From contig NZ_PEKV01000005.1 in NCBI RefSeq assembly GCF_002796975.1, positions 7,501-71,500 on the forward strand: a DNA stretch of 64,000 bases, written 5' to 3'. A program made the translations under genes and the position numbers. How positions within the stretch are numbered: position 1 is the stretch's first letter; each line of letters begins with the position of its first letter. Positions 1 through 9,800 of the stretch are shown one piece after another. This DNA comes from Ferrovibrio sp. GTDB lineage: Bacteria; Pseudomonadota; Alphaproteobacteria; Ferrovibrionales; Ferrovibrionaceae. The notes under the pieces are model-generated. The model had not been told where the DNA came from. It worked only from the letters and a program-made list of their open reading frames with translations, and did no database searches.

Positions 1-432
1 CGCCCAGAGCCTGAGAAGCCGGCAGAAGCTGAAATGTCGTTGATTACGACAGGAAAGGAAGTGGGCAAAACCTGTGCCCCTGGCCACCCTGCCCCATCAG
101 TCGAGTCGACCGAGGCCGCACGAAAAGCTGCTGCAGCTTTGCATCCAGCAAGAGCGCCGATCATCGAAACACTGGATCCGTTTGACGTGATCGATGCGGT
201 CAGGATGCAGCGATTAAGCAGGTTCCACCATCAGGCCTGGCAGAGAGCTGTTGAGATCCACGGGCGCGAAAAAGCGCTCCTGTCCGCGGCTGTGGCGTTG
301 ATGCGAAGCAAAGACCGGAACAGCAGGCCGATCCGATCAGCTGCGTCATACCTGGGCGGAATGCTCAGAGTGGGGCCGGGTCAGTTGAATCCAATTCCGT
401 CTCTTAGGGTTCTACTTGCTCGCGAAGTGTGA
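1..432 (+). CDS. RepC-like replication initiator, C-terminal part (left edge truncated)
   Basis: The reading frame is open to the left edge of the window, so only the last ~143 codons are visible; an internal ATG at 34 is unlikely to be the real start. The visible part resembles, from memory, the C-terminus of RepC initiators of alphaproteobacterial repABC plasmids: a W-x-x-A segment (AWQRAVEIHGREKALLSAAV) followed by a short basic stretch and RPIRSAASYLGGMLR, which matches the RNPGGYLRAM-type block near the RepC end. If correct, this marks a repABC-type replicon and puts the origin in or next to the gene. No RepA or RepB is visible to confirm this. Alternative: an unrelated plasmid Rep or a hypothetical protein. 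Confidence 0.5.
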   Translation, partial: RPEPEKPAEAEMSLITTGKEVGKTCAPGHPAPSVESTEAARKAAAALHPARAPIIETLDPFDVIDAVRMQRLSRFHHQAWQRAVEIHGREKALLSAAVALMRSKDRNSRPIRSAASYLGGMLRVGPGQLNPIPSLRVLLAREV

Positions 433-484
433 AGCATGGCATTGAAGAAGCACTATTTTGGCGGGAGCTTGAGGCGCTTAAGAG

Positions 485-1024
485 ATGAGCATTGCTGCAG
501 ACAAACTGAATACCTACCGCCGCCTATTGTCGTGGTCCAACCCAACCGTTGCCACCTTCAATGGTACACCCCTCGCCCTTCTGTACCGCTTTGCAATCAT
601 AGAAAGAGATAACAAAGGCACAGCCCTTGAGATGGCTATTCCGATCAAACTTGCTATCGAATTGTCAGAAGCGTTAAGCGGGAGCCTAGTTGGCTTATCC
701 GACATGCGAAATTGGGATGAAATTCAAGCGCGTGGCGCAGCCGGCGAAGACGTTACTGGCCATCCAGTTTTGGATTTTGCTCTCAATCCGATGTCAGAGG
801 TTCTGCCTCAAAACTACACGTACTCGGATCGTGGCACGTTCACATCATTCCACGTTCACGTCTTTCCGACTGAAAGATGGGTCGTCTTGGTCGGGCATTT
901 AAAGTCAGGAGAGAAGCTCACTCTGAAACTTCATCCATCAGCTGCGTGGATGTTGAGCGATGAAATCCTCGCGGCAGTCTCTCGTGCTTCGAAGGCTCGC
1001 CCTGGAACATTGACGGCGCAATAG
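485..1024 (+). CDS. Hypothetical protein, 179 aa
   Basis: Not recognised. It is a soluble protein without signal peptide or membrane segments, of mixed alpha/beta character, with a His-rich strand in the middle (FTSFHVHVF, about residues 119-127) and a hydrophobic strand RWVVLVGHL. The ATG follows AAGAGATGAGC, where an AAGAG purine stretch could serve as ribosome binding site. It lies 52 bp after the RepC-like gene on the same strand and may be co-transcribed with it. No catalytic motif could be identified, so no function is proposed. Confidence 0.6.
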   Translation: MSIAADKLNTYRRLLSWSNPTVATFNGTPLALLYRFAIIERDNKGTALEMAIPIKLAIELSEALSGSLVGLSDMRNWDEIQARGAAGEDVTGHPVLDFALNPMSEVLPQNYTYSDRGTFTSFHVHVFPTERWVVLVGHLKSGEKLTLKLHPSAAWMLSDEILAAVSRASKARPGTLTAQ

Positions 1025-1175
1025 AGGGTAGGCCAACTTTGGTAGCTATGTGGTCTCCTTATCCGCTGACATTGAGGACGCTCCGATCAATGCCGGCACG
1101 CGGGCGCTTAGAAACGCGAAGCCATTTATTGGCCACCGTGAGGATGCTTGCGACAAACAGATCGGTGAGGAAAAA

Positions 1176-2753
1176 TCAGTTCTTAATTCCCGTGTTGCAA
1201 TACGGATGAACCATTTGACCGTTCTCAGCTGACCCAAGCCCCTTTTCGCGAACGGGCTTGATGTGGTCATAAGATGCTGATTTTGATGGGTCGAGAAGGC
1301 CGCTGCATATGGGGCATTTCAGTGCGTGCTGAATTGCCTGACGATAGAATATTTGAGATTTGGTTTCTGCCGAAAATGCGACACCGAGTTTGGTGACCGA
1401 TAGGTCATAAATCTTACCACCGATGCCAATGTGTTTGAACGCGGCTTCGGGGTTCAATGCGCGTTCATGTGAGGCCTCTGAGACGAGATAATCAATTAGC
1501 GCCTTCATTTTTGGAATACGCTGCGTCTTGCTGAGATTCTGAAGAACGATACCGATTACCGATTTATGGTCTATCAAGAATGTCTCAATCGCATGCCGAC
1601 CCAAAGTAAATTTCTTGAACCAACCATCGTCATTGTTGCGTATGCGATCAGCGACAGCCGCAGCAACACCAAGAAATAGAAAGCGACTATGCTTTCCCTT
1701 GTCGTTGGTGAAATAGACGGCAGGGTGCAGGCCTAAGCTTTCACCTGTATTTCCAGTAATGCGCTTCGTAATCTTCAAAGCTTCCTGCAGTGCTTTGATA
1801 GTGGCCTCACCGGAATCATCGACCTGGAACAGCGGCGTGCTATCAAGAATGTCTTCTACGGTTAACTCTTTCGCGTCACCAGACTTTGTGTTGGCAACGA
1901 TCAAATAATCGAGAAGTACCGCCAGTGCATCAATTGGCGAAGATGATCCGCCAAGCGGCAGATCAAGTGTTTTTAGCGGAACAGTCGCCTCGGGGACGAA
2001 GAGTAGCTTAAACAATTCTGTCGCAATTGAGACAACAGTTGCTTGGTTCTTCTGACTGAATGCTGACCAGTATGCATGGCCAGATCCTGCGCGGACAATG
2101 GCGCGCGCTCCTATGGCAACTGGTTTATTTCGATTTTTGATTAGATACGTCTCGGTATCATCTAGCGGTGTACCTTGGGAATTAATCGCAAAGAAAGATT
2201 CTTCCGCAACTTTTGCGTCACCAACAACCGTCTGCAAAAAGATTGGACGCGTAAACATGCTGCCCGCCCTGCGTCCAGCTATGTCGCTCGCCGCTTTTCC
2301 GACAAGCCCTTCGAGCGATTTAAAACTGCCCACGGTTTTGTCGATAAGCGTTCGCACTCGGTTGGCGACGCGGTTCTGCTCTTTTGAGATCTCATCGTTG
2401 TAAAACGACTTCGATACTGATCGATCACCGTAGTCGTCCGATATCCATGCGCACAAGGCACTCAACCGATGCGCACCATCGATGACAAATACAAAGTTTG
2501 TGGATCGCCATAGGATGACACCCGGAATCACCGCGCCATCTAGAAAGCTTCGGATAAAGTAAAGAACCTGATCCGGTGTCCAATGATTTGTTTCGCGCTG
2601 GAAATCGGGCTTCCGCAATAGCCGTCGAATCGGTGCATCCGGCAACAACATCGAAAGATTTAGTTCTCGGATAGTGTCAGGCGTGGGCTCGTCCTTGATC
2701 TCGCGAGCGAAATCCTCGCGCTTAATCATGGCATCAAGGTTTACATGCGCCAT
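1176..2753 (-). CDS. DUF262 (ParB-like nuclease fold) protein with C-terminal HNH domain
   Basis: About 525 aa if started at the Met of MAHVNLDAM (2753); an upstream Met at 2777 is possible. The N-terminal half has the DUF262 signature: a region binding substrate ahead of FVIDGAHRLSALCAW, which is the DGQQR-type motif of the ParB/DUF262 fold. The C-terminus carries a compact HNH nuclease: CPICSGLL, then SYDHIKP (the first H of HNH), then HPYCN. DUF262 plus HNH is the architecture of GmrS/GmrD-like type IV restriction enzymes and related defence nucleases, which cut modified foreign DNA. Function here is inferred from domain content only. It is divergent from the gene at 2857, and is the first likely defence gene of the window. 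Confidence 0.75.
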   Translation of the reverse strand: MAHVNLDAMIKREDFAREIKDEPTPDTIRELNLSMLLPDAPIRRLLRKPDFQRETNHWTPDQVLYFIRSFLDGAVIPGVILWRSTNFVFVIDGAHRLSALCAWISDDYGDRSVSKSFYNDEISKEQNRVANRVRTLIDKTVGSFKSLEGLVGKAASDIAGRRAGSMFTRPIFLQTVVGDAKVAEESFFAINSQGTPLDDTETYLIKNRNKPVAIGARAIVRAGSGHAYWSAFSQKNQATVVSIATELFKLLFVPEATVPLKTLDLPLGGSSSPIDALAVLLDYLIVANTKSGDAKELTVEDILDSTPLFQVDDSGEATIKALQEALKITKRITGNTGESLGLHPAVYFTNDKGKHSRFLFLGVAAAVADRIRNNDDGWFKKFTLGRHAIETFLIDHKSVIGIVLQNLSKTQRIPKMKALIDYLVSEASHERALNPEAAFKHIGIGGKIYDLSVTKLGVAFSAETKSQIFYRQAIQHALKCPICSGLLDPSKSASYDHIKPVREKGLGSAENGQMVHPYCNTGIKN

Positions 2754-2856
2754 AAGCCCCCCAGTACTGAATGGCAATCTACTTGAGCGATATCAAGGGT
2801 AACTCTACTATTCCCAATGCGTGCAGTCAAAATGATACCGTTTTGCGTGCGTTGCA

Positions 2857-3453
2857 TTGACGCAACACGTTCCGGCAGGAGTTTTACGATTGGGCATTAG
2901 TCACGATTGGTCCAGCAACGATATGACTCCGCAGTTGATGACTGCAGTTGGGCATGTCGTTCTGCGTTGGTCGCTGCTCGAAAACAAGCTTATCTGGACT
3001 GCGAGCTTCATTGCATGGCCTCGCGGTAAGGCCGTCCCCTCAAAGGTCGGCGAAATCCTTCGAATGTTGAAGAAGGAAGCAGAAAATCTATATCCGATGC
3101 ATCCGGATATGCCGTTGAAGTTGTCCAGCTTTTGTGATCGCCTTTTGGAACTGCAAGGCGCGCGGAACGATATTTGTCATGGCGTTCCTGGACGAATCAA
3201 AATATCAGGTCGAGCGTTTACTGGCCTGATGATCCCCGCGCAGGGTCGAAAAGAGGCGCGATATCGGGAAATATCTGTGGAGCAAATCGATGAGGTCGCG
3301 CGGCATATCATTCAAGCGGAAAAGAAGTTCGATAAGTGGAGCGACGAACTCTATCGGGCAGAGCAACGTAGATCGCGTACTCAGCAAGAGTACCATAACG
3401 GCCGAATGATGTTCACTGCGGATATTTTTCCGGAGCCCGATTCCACATTGTGA
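2857..3453 (+). CDS. HEPN-like hypothetical protein
   Basis: A 198-aa helical protein. Residues 98-109 read ELQGARNDICHG and hold an R-N-x3-H motif (R103, H108), the arrangement seen at the active site of HEPN ribonucleases of toxin and abortive-infection systems. The rest is amphipathic helix, with a charged C-terminal tail rich in Glu, Arg and Gln. No antitoxin-like partner (MNT) is adjacent. It is divergent from the DUF262-HNH gene (104 bp between the starts) and converges on the serine recombinase. The start at 2857 has a poor ribosome binding site, so a start a few codons later is possible. HEPN assignment is inference from the motif and the helical pattern. Confidence 0.55.
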   Translation: MTQHVPAGVLRLGISHDWSSNDMTPQLMTAVGHVVLRWSLLENKLIWTASFIAWPRGKAVPSKVGEILRMLKKEAENLYPMHPDMPLKLSSFCDRLLELQGARNDICHGVPGRIKISGRAFTGLMIPAQGRKEARYREISVEQIDEVARHIIQAEKKFDKWSDELYRAEQRRSRTQQEYHNGRMMFTADIFPEPDSTL

Positions 3454-3462
3454 GAAATTTCA

Positions 3463-5106
3463 TTAAGCGGCGATTTTGTTTGCTGCCACTGAGAATGCCC
3501 GGATCAATGCCGGCATATCCCATGCGACTTTCGCGCGATGCTGCATGCTTTGCTCGGCATCGTTCCAGAATGGAATAATGCTTATCTTATAGACGCAATC
3601 GTGCAGAACCTTGGTGCTGTCGAGATCGGATGCCAGCCATTTGTTGATTGTTTCCTGCACGCGCCGTGCAATCATTTTCATGTCAGCATCCGGCACGGCG
3701 GTAATGTTTTCCAGCTCTGATTTCGCCTGCTCAATATCCAGCTTCAATCTGCCGCTCTCTTTTTCACGCTCCTGGATATGCGAAAGCGTTTCAGGGCCGC
3801 GCTGTGAGCGGACAATTGTTTCCAGCAGTGCGCGTATCTCCGATTGCACGCGGCTGCGCTCAGAAATCAGGCTCTGCAGTTTACTTTCAAGAAATGCGCG
3901 CCGGCTCTTGTTTTCTTGATAATACGCGTCCAGATCGCCCGCACTGAATTTCTGCACATCCTCCAGGACGAGAGGCAGAATGTATTCCAGCGGAAGGTTT
4001 TGATTCGGGCAACCCTTATGTGGGCAGCCGTTCAGTTTCGCGCGGCGATGAATAAATGCTGCGTCGTGTTTGGAGCACCACAATTTTCCTGACGTGATGT
4101 AAAACGGCTGCTCAGGCACTTTATTTGCGGTCTTTTGCCGCGCGCGCCATTTGCGAACATAACCGCGCTGGCGCTTCGCCTTTTCCTCTCCGGTCATCAC
4201 CTGAACGATCAGGCGGCGTTGACGGAAATTATTAGACCGTTCCTCGATATGCCGTTGCACGCTGTCGAATTGATCTTCGCTCAAGATCGCCAGCTCCGGT
4301 GCAGGGACACGAATCCAATCGTGTTCCGGCCGGATCATCGACACCCGCTTACCAGTCTCCGGATGCTTTCGATAAGCCATCTTGTCGAAAGTCAGCACGC
4401 CTTTATAGAGCGTGTTGCGGAGAATGCCGGTCTGCCTGGCGAACGTCCCGATCAGTGCCGATTTTTGCCATTTGGTGCCACCTTTCGGTGCAGCGACGCC
4501 GTTGTCGTTCAGGTGTTCACAGATGCGAAGCAAGGTTTCGCCCTGGTCGTACCTAGTGAATATCGTTCTGACGATCTCAGCCTCGACGGGGTTGATCTTA
4601 CGCAGACCCGGAATCGGCTCGCCGCGTTCGTTAAGGCGATGCACAATGTCATAGCCGAATGTGCGACCACCCGGGATCGAGCCATTGAGCACAGCTGCGA
4701 GCATCCCCCGCTTGGTCTTGTCGGCCAGGTCTTTCAGGTAGAGAGCATTCATCGTGCCTTTGAGGCCGATATGCAGCTCTGAAACATCGCCCTCTGCTAT
4801 CGTTTCCAGGTTGATGTTTAAGAACAGCAGCTTTTTGTAGAAATGGGCAAGATCGCCCTGGTCGCGGCTGATGCGAGAGAGATCTTCGGAGATGATCCTG
4901 TTGAACTCGCCATCCAGGGCCGCTTCAATCAGTTTACGGATGCCCGGGCGATTTTGCATCGCAGCGCCGGAGATGCCTTCATCGGAGAAGGTGGCTGCGA
5001 TCTCGTATCCGACCCGGCGGCAGAACGCCTCACAGCGGGCGATCTGGTCCCTGGTGGAGTGTTCCTGCTTGTCAGTGGAATGCCTGGCGTAGATCGCCAC
5101 CCGCAT
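3463..5106 (-). CDS. Large serine recombinase
   Basis: 547 aa from the Met of MRVAIYARHSTD (a Met eight codons upstream, at 5130, also fits). The N-terminal resolvase domain shows YARHSTDKQ with the nucleophilic Ser, then FSDEGISG and the conserved SRISRDQGDL helix. A recombinase domain follows (GGRTFGYDI, about residues 155-250). Next comes a zinc ribbon with Cys pairs at CSKH and CPHKGC (about 350-375), and a long coiled coil rich in Glu, Lys and Arg (about 390-470). This is the layout of large serine integrases of phages and integrative elements, which join attP and attB without host factors. The att site would be expected beside the 5' end of the gene, where the repeat-rich spacer 5130-5380 lies. 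Which segment it moves cannot be told from this window. Confidence 0.92.
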   Translation of the reverse strand: MRVAIYARHSTDKQEHSTRDQIARCEAFCRRVGYEIAATFSDEGISGAAMQNRPGIRKLIEAALDGEFNRIISEDLSRISRDQGDLAHFYKKLLFLNINLETIAEGDVSELHIGLKGTMNALYLKDLADKTKRGMLAAVLNGSIPGGRTFGYDIVHRLNERGEPIPGLRKINPVEAEIVRTIFTRYDQGETLLRICEHLNDNGVAAPKGGTKWQKSALIGTFARQTGILRNTLYKGVLTFDKMAYRKHPETGKRVSMIRPEHDWIRVPAPELAILSEDQFDSVQRHIEERSNNFRQRRLIVQVMTGEEKAKRQRGYVRKWRARQKTANKVPEQPFYITSGKLWCSKHDAAFIHRRAKLNGCPHKGCPNQNLPLEYILPLVLEDVQKFSAGDLDAYYQENKSRRAFLESKLQSLISERSRVQSEIRALLETIVRSQRGPETLSHIQEREKESGRLKLDIEQAKSELENITAVPDADMKMIARRVQETINKWLASDLDSTKVLHDCVYKISIIPFWNDAEQSMQHRAKVAWDMPALIRAFSVAANKIAA

Positions 5107-5199
5107 GAATACAAAACCCCCATGAAACACTTCGCAATATCAGCCAGTTAGGGCGGTTCGCAATAGTGATGCACGCTAGAATAGGGGTGTCTCGGATTC

Positions 5200-5330
5200 T
5201 CTCTATCATTCTCCGGGATTATCTAATTATTCTCTATCTTTCTCCGTGTTCTCTGTGACGGCGGCATATTCAGAGAATTTCTCCGATTTTCTCTGACTTT
5301 CTTCGACTTGCCGCCCCCCAATTCTCTGTC
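5200..5330. repeat. Cluster of TTCTC-type short repeats
   Basis: An AT-rich stretch between the divergent serine recombinase and umuD holds about nine copies of TTCTC followed by C or T in the same orientation. They include a near-duplicated block, TTCTCTATCATTCTCC and TTCTCTATCTTTCTCC, 31 bp apart, and one inverted copy AGAGAATTTCTC. Such clusters act as operators, recombinase arm sites or replication iterons; the sequence alone does not decide which. It spans the likely promoter of the recombinase gene. Confidence 0.55.
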
Positions 5331-5340
5331 GTGAGGACGG

Positions 5341-5373
5341 CAGGATAGGCGTGGTGGGCCCACCACTATCCTG
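5341..5373. repeat. Long inverted repeat (16-bp perfect palindrome with flanking arms)
   Basis: The perfect palindrome GTGGTGGGCCCACCAC (5351-5366) is flanked by arms CAGGATA (5341-5347) and TATCCTG (5367-5373), with a 3-nt bulge on the left. The fold would be a very stable cruciform or hairpin. There is no T-run after it, so it is not a classical terminator. It may be a recombinase or dimer-resolution site or a protein binding site. Confidence 0.6.
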
Positions 5374-5587
5374 CTCGCCTAATGGCGAGAACCTTATTCG
5401 CACCTTCGGTGCTCAACGGGTGTCTGTGTTGACGACAGATCGGGGGTACGGCCGCCCTTCCGAGTCCACGGCAAGTCAGTTTTCAGGGCCGCTGAGAGGC
5501 AGTAAGCCCATCTTGGCTGCCGGCTGCAGTTTGACTTGGCTTGGGCCTCTCCTGGCCATTTCTGGCGCTTCCAGCTGCGGGACGCAT

Positions 5588-5602
5588 GTTCTTCTTGCGT
5601 TC
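5588..5602 (+). promoter_or_regulatory. LexA (SOS) box
   Basis: GTTCTTCTTGCGTTC is an exact match to the alphaproteobacterial LexA operator, the direct repeat GTTC-N7-GTTC. It lies 31 bp before the umuD start, the expected place for a LexA-repressed umuDC promoter. It indicates DNA-damage control of umuD and supports an alphaproteobacterial host. Confidence 0.85.
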
Positions 5603-5632
5603 TCTACTGAGGCGGGTTTATGACTCCCGTCT

Positions 5633-6052
5633 ATGACCCCGCTGCCAGCTCGTTGCTCCACCTTGGACTTGCCAGAGATCGTCGGCTCGATCCCGGCCGG
5701 CTTTCCCTCTCCAGCCGCCGACCACGAGGAAGAACGTATCGACCTGGCTACGCTGTTGGTCCGGCACCCGGCCGCCACGTTCGCTATGCGCGTGTCTGGC
5801 AATTCCATGATCAAGCACCGGATCCACGATGGCGATGTTGTCCTGGTCGACCGGAGCGTCCGGCCGACCGATGGAAAGATTGTCGTCGCCAGCATCGATG
5901 GCGAGGTCACCTTGAAGCGCTTCCGCCGACGGACCGGCAGGATCTGGCTGGAAGCCGGCAATCCCGACTACCCGCCAATTGAGGTCCGGGAGGATGCCGA
6001 GCTGGTGATCTTCGGCGTCGTCACCTCTTCAACCACGATGTTTGGCTGGTAA
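5633..6052 (+). CDS. umuD: UmuD-like S24 family autoprotease subunit of DNA polymerase V
   Basis: 139 aa, the normal UmuD length. The self-cleavage site is Ala22-Gly23 (IPAGFPSPA), the catalytic Ser58 sits in RVSGNSM and the general-base Lys95 in EVTLKR. In the family, RecA filaments trigger self-cleavage to UmuD', which joins UmuC to form the error-prone lesion-bypass polymerase. A perfect SOS box lies 31 bp upstream and the umuC start follows the stop by two bases, so this was a umuDC operon. Its partner umuC is interrupted here, so UmuD probably has no working polymerase from this operon unless both insertions leave precisely or another UmuC exists in the cell. Confidence 0.93.
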   Translation: MTPLPARCSTLDLPEIVGSIPAGFPSPAADHEEERIDLATLLVRHPAATFAMRVSGNSMIKHRIHDGDVVLVDRSVRPTDGKIVVASIDGEVTLKRFRRRTGRIWLEAGNPDYPPIEVREDAELVIFGVVTSSTTMFGW

Positions 6053-6054
6053 GT

Positions 6055-6161
6055 ATGTTTGCCCTGGTCGACGGCAACAATTTCTATGTCAGCTGCGAGC
6101 GGGTTTTCGCCCCTCACCTGGAGGGCCGGCCGGTCGTAGTGCTCAGCAACAACGATGGCTG
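6055..6161 (+). pseudogene. umuC: umuC, 5' fragment
   Basis: The first 35 codons of a UmuC-type Y-family polymerase: [18 protein letters not shown] with the first catalytic Asp, running to [10 protein letters not shown]. At 6162 the reading passes into transposon A and stops after nine foreign codons. The last five bases (6157-6161, GGCTG) are the target duplication, repeated at 22213-22217. Joining 6055-6161 to 22218-22450 to 55755-56704 gives exactly 1290 nt, 429 codons plus stop, without any frameshift. The decay is therefore purely insertional and probably recent. Confidence 0.95.
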
Positions 6162-6207
6162 TGTTCCGTATCGCAATGATTGAGAAATTGAACTCAATGA
6201 TTGCGAG
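6162..6207 (+). repeat. Left end of transposon A
   Basis: Starts TGTTCCGTATCGC and contains two direct copies of CAATGATTG 21 bp apart (6174 and 6195), i.e. two helical turns. A nearly identical arrangement, with the second CAATGATTG also 33 bp from the tip, exists at 43040. Interpreted as transposase binding sites. Confidence 0.75.
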
Positions 6208-6348
6208 ATATTCCCGAGTCGCCTAACTGCAAAAGCGAAGGCGAGAACCTTAATGATCGGACATAGCTGAAATGCGGTGCCTGGGCAGGGTACCCTGCAC
6301 GAGCATCGCCGCTTTTAAGCGACAAAGACTGGGAGTGGGGGTGTCGAT

Positions 6349-6795
6349 TTACGAGTAGCGGGAATAGACGCTGGTCGTTCCGCCCTTGGAAAACAACAGA
6401 ACTTCGTAAGCTTCCGTGTCTCCCGTTTCCATGCCGGGCGAGCCTTCGGGCATACCGGGCACCGTCAGGCCGAGTGCGTCCGGCCGCTCGCGCAGCAGCC
6501 GCTTGATATCCTCGGCCGGGACATGGCCTTCGATCACATAGCCGCCGACCCGGGCGGTATGGCAGGAGGAGAGCTCCGGCGTGAGCCCGGCGTTGAGCTT
6601 TTCCTGGTTGAGGACTGCCATAGGCGCATCCTTCGCCGTGACCATGAAACCGGTCTTGCGCAGATGGATGATCCAGGCGTTGCAGCAACCGCAGCTCGAG
6701 GTTTTCAGCACATGGATGGCCTCCATCGCCCGTGCCGGGACGATGGGAAGTACCGTGGCTGAAAGGGTCAACATCAGAAAAGTGCGGCGGTTCAT
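6349..6795 (-). CDS. DUF411 family periplasmic metal-binding protein
   Basis: 148 aa from the Met of MNRRTFLML; the longer frame upstream overlaps cusA and is not used. An N-terminal signal peptide (hydrophobic core about residues 7-22, ending ARA) is followed by the DUF411 core: KTSSCGCCNAWI with a C-x-C-C cluster, CHTARVGGY, EGHVPAEDI and a C-terminal GMPEGSPGME segment. DUF411 proteins occur beside copper and silver efflux genes and are believed to bind metal in the periplasm. It is the last gene of the copper operon, 11 bp after the cusA stop. Confidence 0.85.
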   Translation of the reverse strand: MNRRTFLMLTLSATVLPIVPARAMEAIHVLKTSSCGCCNAWIIHLRKTGFMVTAKDAPMAVLNQEKLNAGLTPELSSCHTARVGGYVIEGHVPAEDIKRLLRERPDALGLTVPGMPEGSPGMETGDTEAYEVLLFSKGGTTSVYSRYS

Positions 6796-6806
6796 GATAA
6801 TATCCT

Positions 6807-9800
6807 TCACATTCTTGGAATGTTGCGTTGCTTGATCAGGGCATAGATCGCCGGGATGACGATGAGGGTGAGCAGGGTGGACGACACCATGCCGCCGATC
6901 ATCGGCACGGCGATGCGCTGCATGACTTCCGAGCCAGTCCCGGTGATCCACAGGATCGGCAACAGTCCTGCCATGATGGTGATCACCGTCATGGCCTTAG
7001 GTCGCACGCGGTCGACGGCACCTTCGATGATCGCCACCCGCAAATCCACTTTCGTGAAGGCGCGGCCTTCCGTGCGGCAGAGTTCCTGCCGGTCGCGCAA
7101 CGCATGGTCGAGGTAGATCAGCATGATCACCCCGGTCTCGGTGGCGACGCCAGCCAGAGCGATGAAGCCGACGGCAACAGCCACGCTGAAATTGAAGCCC
7201 ATCCAGTCCATCAGCCAGAGCCCGCCGATCAGGGCAAAGGGCAGGCTCAGCATCACGATCAAGGTTTCGGTCATGCGCCGGAAATTGAGGTAGAGCAGCA
7301 GCATGATGACGAACAGCGTGGCCGGCACGACAATACCCAGGCGCTGCTTGGCCCGTTCCAGGTATTCGTATTGGCCGCTCCAGGCCAAAGTCACGCCTTT
7401 GGGAATCTGAATCTCCCGGGCAAGCAGCGTCTGGGCATCGGCGACGTATGACCCGATATCGCGGCCCTGCATGTCGATGAAGACATAGACGGCCAATTGG
7501 GCATTCTCGGTGCGAATACCGGTCGGGCCCTGCTCAAGCCTGATACTCGCCAGCTGCCCGAGCGGTACCATGGCGCCATTGGGGATTGGCACCAGAACCT
7601 CGCGGGCGATTTCTTGCGGATTGGAGCGCAGCTCGCGCGGATAGCGGATGATCACGCCATAGCGCTCCCGGCCCTCCACCGTATTGGTGACCAATTCCCC
7701 GCCCATCGCCATGGCGATGACGTTCTGCAGCGTATCGATCGTCACGCCGTTACGGGCGAGTGCCTGTCGGTCCGGTTCAATGGTGAGATAGTAGCCGCCG
7801 ATCACCCGCTCGGCAAATGCGCTCGATGTGCCTGGGACCTTGCGCAGGCTGACCTCGACTTTCCTAGCGAGGGTGTCGAGCTCGACCAGATCGGGCCCGA
7901 ACAGCTTGATGCCAAGTGTCGTCCGGATGCCGGTCGAAAGCATGTCGGTCCGCATCTTGATCGGCATGGTCCAGGCATTCGAGACGCCGGGGATCTGCAG
8001 CGCCTGGTCCATTTCCCGGATCAGGCTGTCGACGGTTACGCCTGCGCGCCATTCCGATTGCGGCTTCAGGTTGATGACGGTCTCGAACATCTCGGTCGGC
8101 GCCGGATCGGTCGCCGAATTGATCCGGCCGGCCTTGCCGAAGACGCTCTCCACCTCCTGGAAACTCTTGATGATCTTGTTTTGGGTCTGCACCAGTTCGG
8201 CCGCCTTGGCGATCGAAAGGCCCGGCAGGGTCACCGGCATATACTGGATCGTGCCCTCGTTCAGGTTCGGCATGAATTCCGTGCCGATGCGCGACAGCGG
8301 AATCCAGCTCAAACCCAGAGCCAGAATGGCGATGGCGATCGTCAGCCCTTTGGCCCGGAGCACCAGATTGATTACCGGCCGGTAGGCTGCGATGAGCAAC
8401 CGGTTCACCGGGTTGCGATGCTCAGGCACAATTCTGCCGCGGATCAGCAGCACCATCAGCGCCGGTACCAGTGTCACCGAGAGAAGAGCTGCGCCTGCCA
8501 TGGCGAATGTCTTGGTGTAGGCCAGCGGCTTGAACAGCCGGCCTTCCTGCGCTTCGAGGGCGAAGATCGGGATGAAGGAGACTGTAATGATGAGCAGACT
8601 GAAAAAGAGCGAGGGCCCGACCTCAACAGCCGCCTCAGTCAAAACCTTGACCCGGTCGGCATCCGGTCCGGCCCGTTCCAGCTTCTTATGGGCGTTCTCT
8701 ATCATCACGATAGCGGCATCGACCATGGCGCCGACCGCAATCGCGATACCGCCCAAGCTCATGATGTTGGAGGTGATGCCAAAGATTTCCATCAGGATGA
8801 CGGCGATCAGGATGCCCACTGGTAGAGTGACGATGGCGACCAAGGCACTGCGGACATGCAGCAGGAAGATGAAGCAGACGAGCGCCACAACGATCGATTC
8901 CTCGATCAGGGTGGATTTGAGCGTGGCCACTGCGCGCCGGATCAGTTCCGAACGGTCGTAGACCGTCACGATGTCGACGCCTTCGGGCAGGCTTGCCTTC
9001 ATCTCGCTGATACGCGCCTTGACCCCGTCGATGACGGCAAGGGCATTCTGCCCGGCCCGCTGGATGACGGTGCCACTCACCACTTCGCCTTCACCGTTCA
9101 GCTCGGTGATGCCGCGGCGCTCGTCCGGCCCGAGCTCGATACGGGCCACGTCGGAAAGCCGAACTGGCGTGCCGCCCTCGGCCTTCAGGACGATCTGGCC
9201 GATATCGGCCAGATTGCGAAGGTAACCACGGCCGCGAACCATGAACTCGGTCTCGGCCATTTCAATGACCCGGCCGCCGACATCACGGTTGCTCTGCCGG
9301 ATGACCTCGGCGACCCGCTCCAATGGGATGCCGAAGGCCTGCAGTTTGCGGGGATCGACAACAACTTGGTACTGCTTGACGAAACCGCCGGCGGACGCGA
9401 TCTCGGCGACGCCGTCCGACTTGGCGAGCTGGTAGCGGATATTCCAGTCCTGCAGGCTGCGCAGCTCGGCCAGGGTCTTCTGCGCACCGGTAACGGCATA
9501 TTGGTAAACCCAGCCGACGCCTGTCGCATCCGGCCCCAATGCCGGCGTGATACCGGCGGGCAGCCGTTTTGTCGCAAAATTCAGGTATTCCAGCACACGG
9601 CTGCGCGCCCAGTAGAGGTCGGTGCCTTCCTCGAAGATCACATAGACGAAAGACACGCCGAAATAGGAAAAGCCGCGCACCACCTTGGACCGAGGTACGT
9701 TCAGCATGGCCGAGGTGAGCGGATAGGTGACCTGGTCCTCGACCACCTGCGGCGCCTGGCCCGGATACTCGGTATAGACGATCACCTGGGTATCGGAGAG

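Noticed and set aside
4135-4782. 215-codon frame on the plus strand
   Set aside because: Antisense to the serine recombinase core; no domain features.
7497-8825. 442-codon frame on the plus strand inside cusA
   Set aside because: Antisense shadow of the cusA coding sequence in GC-rich DNA; cusA has full-length family similarity.
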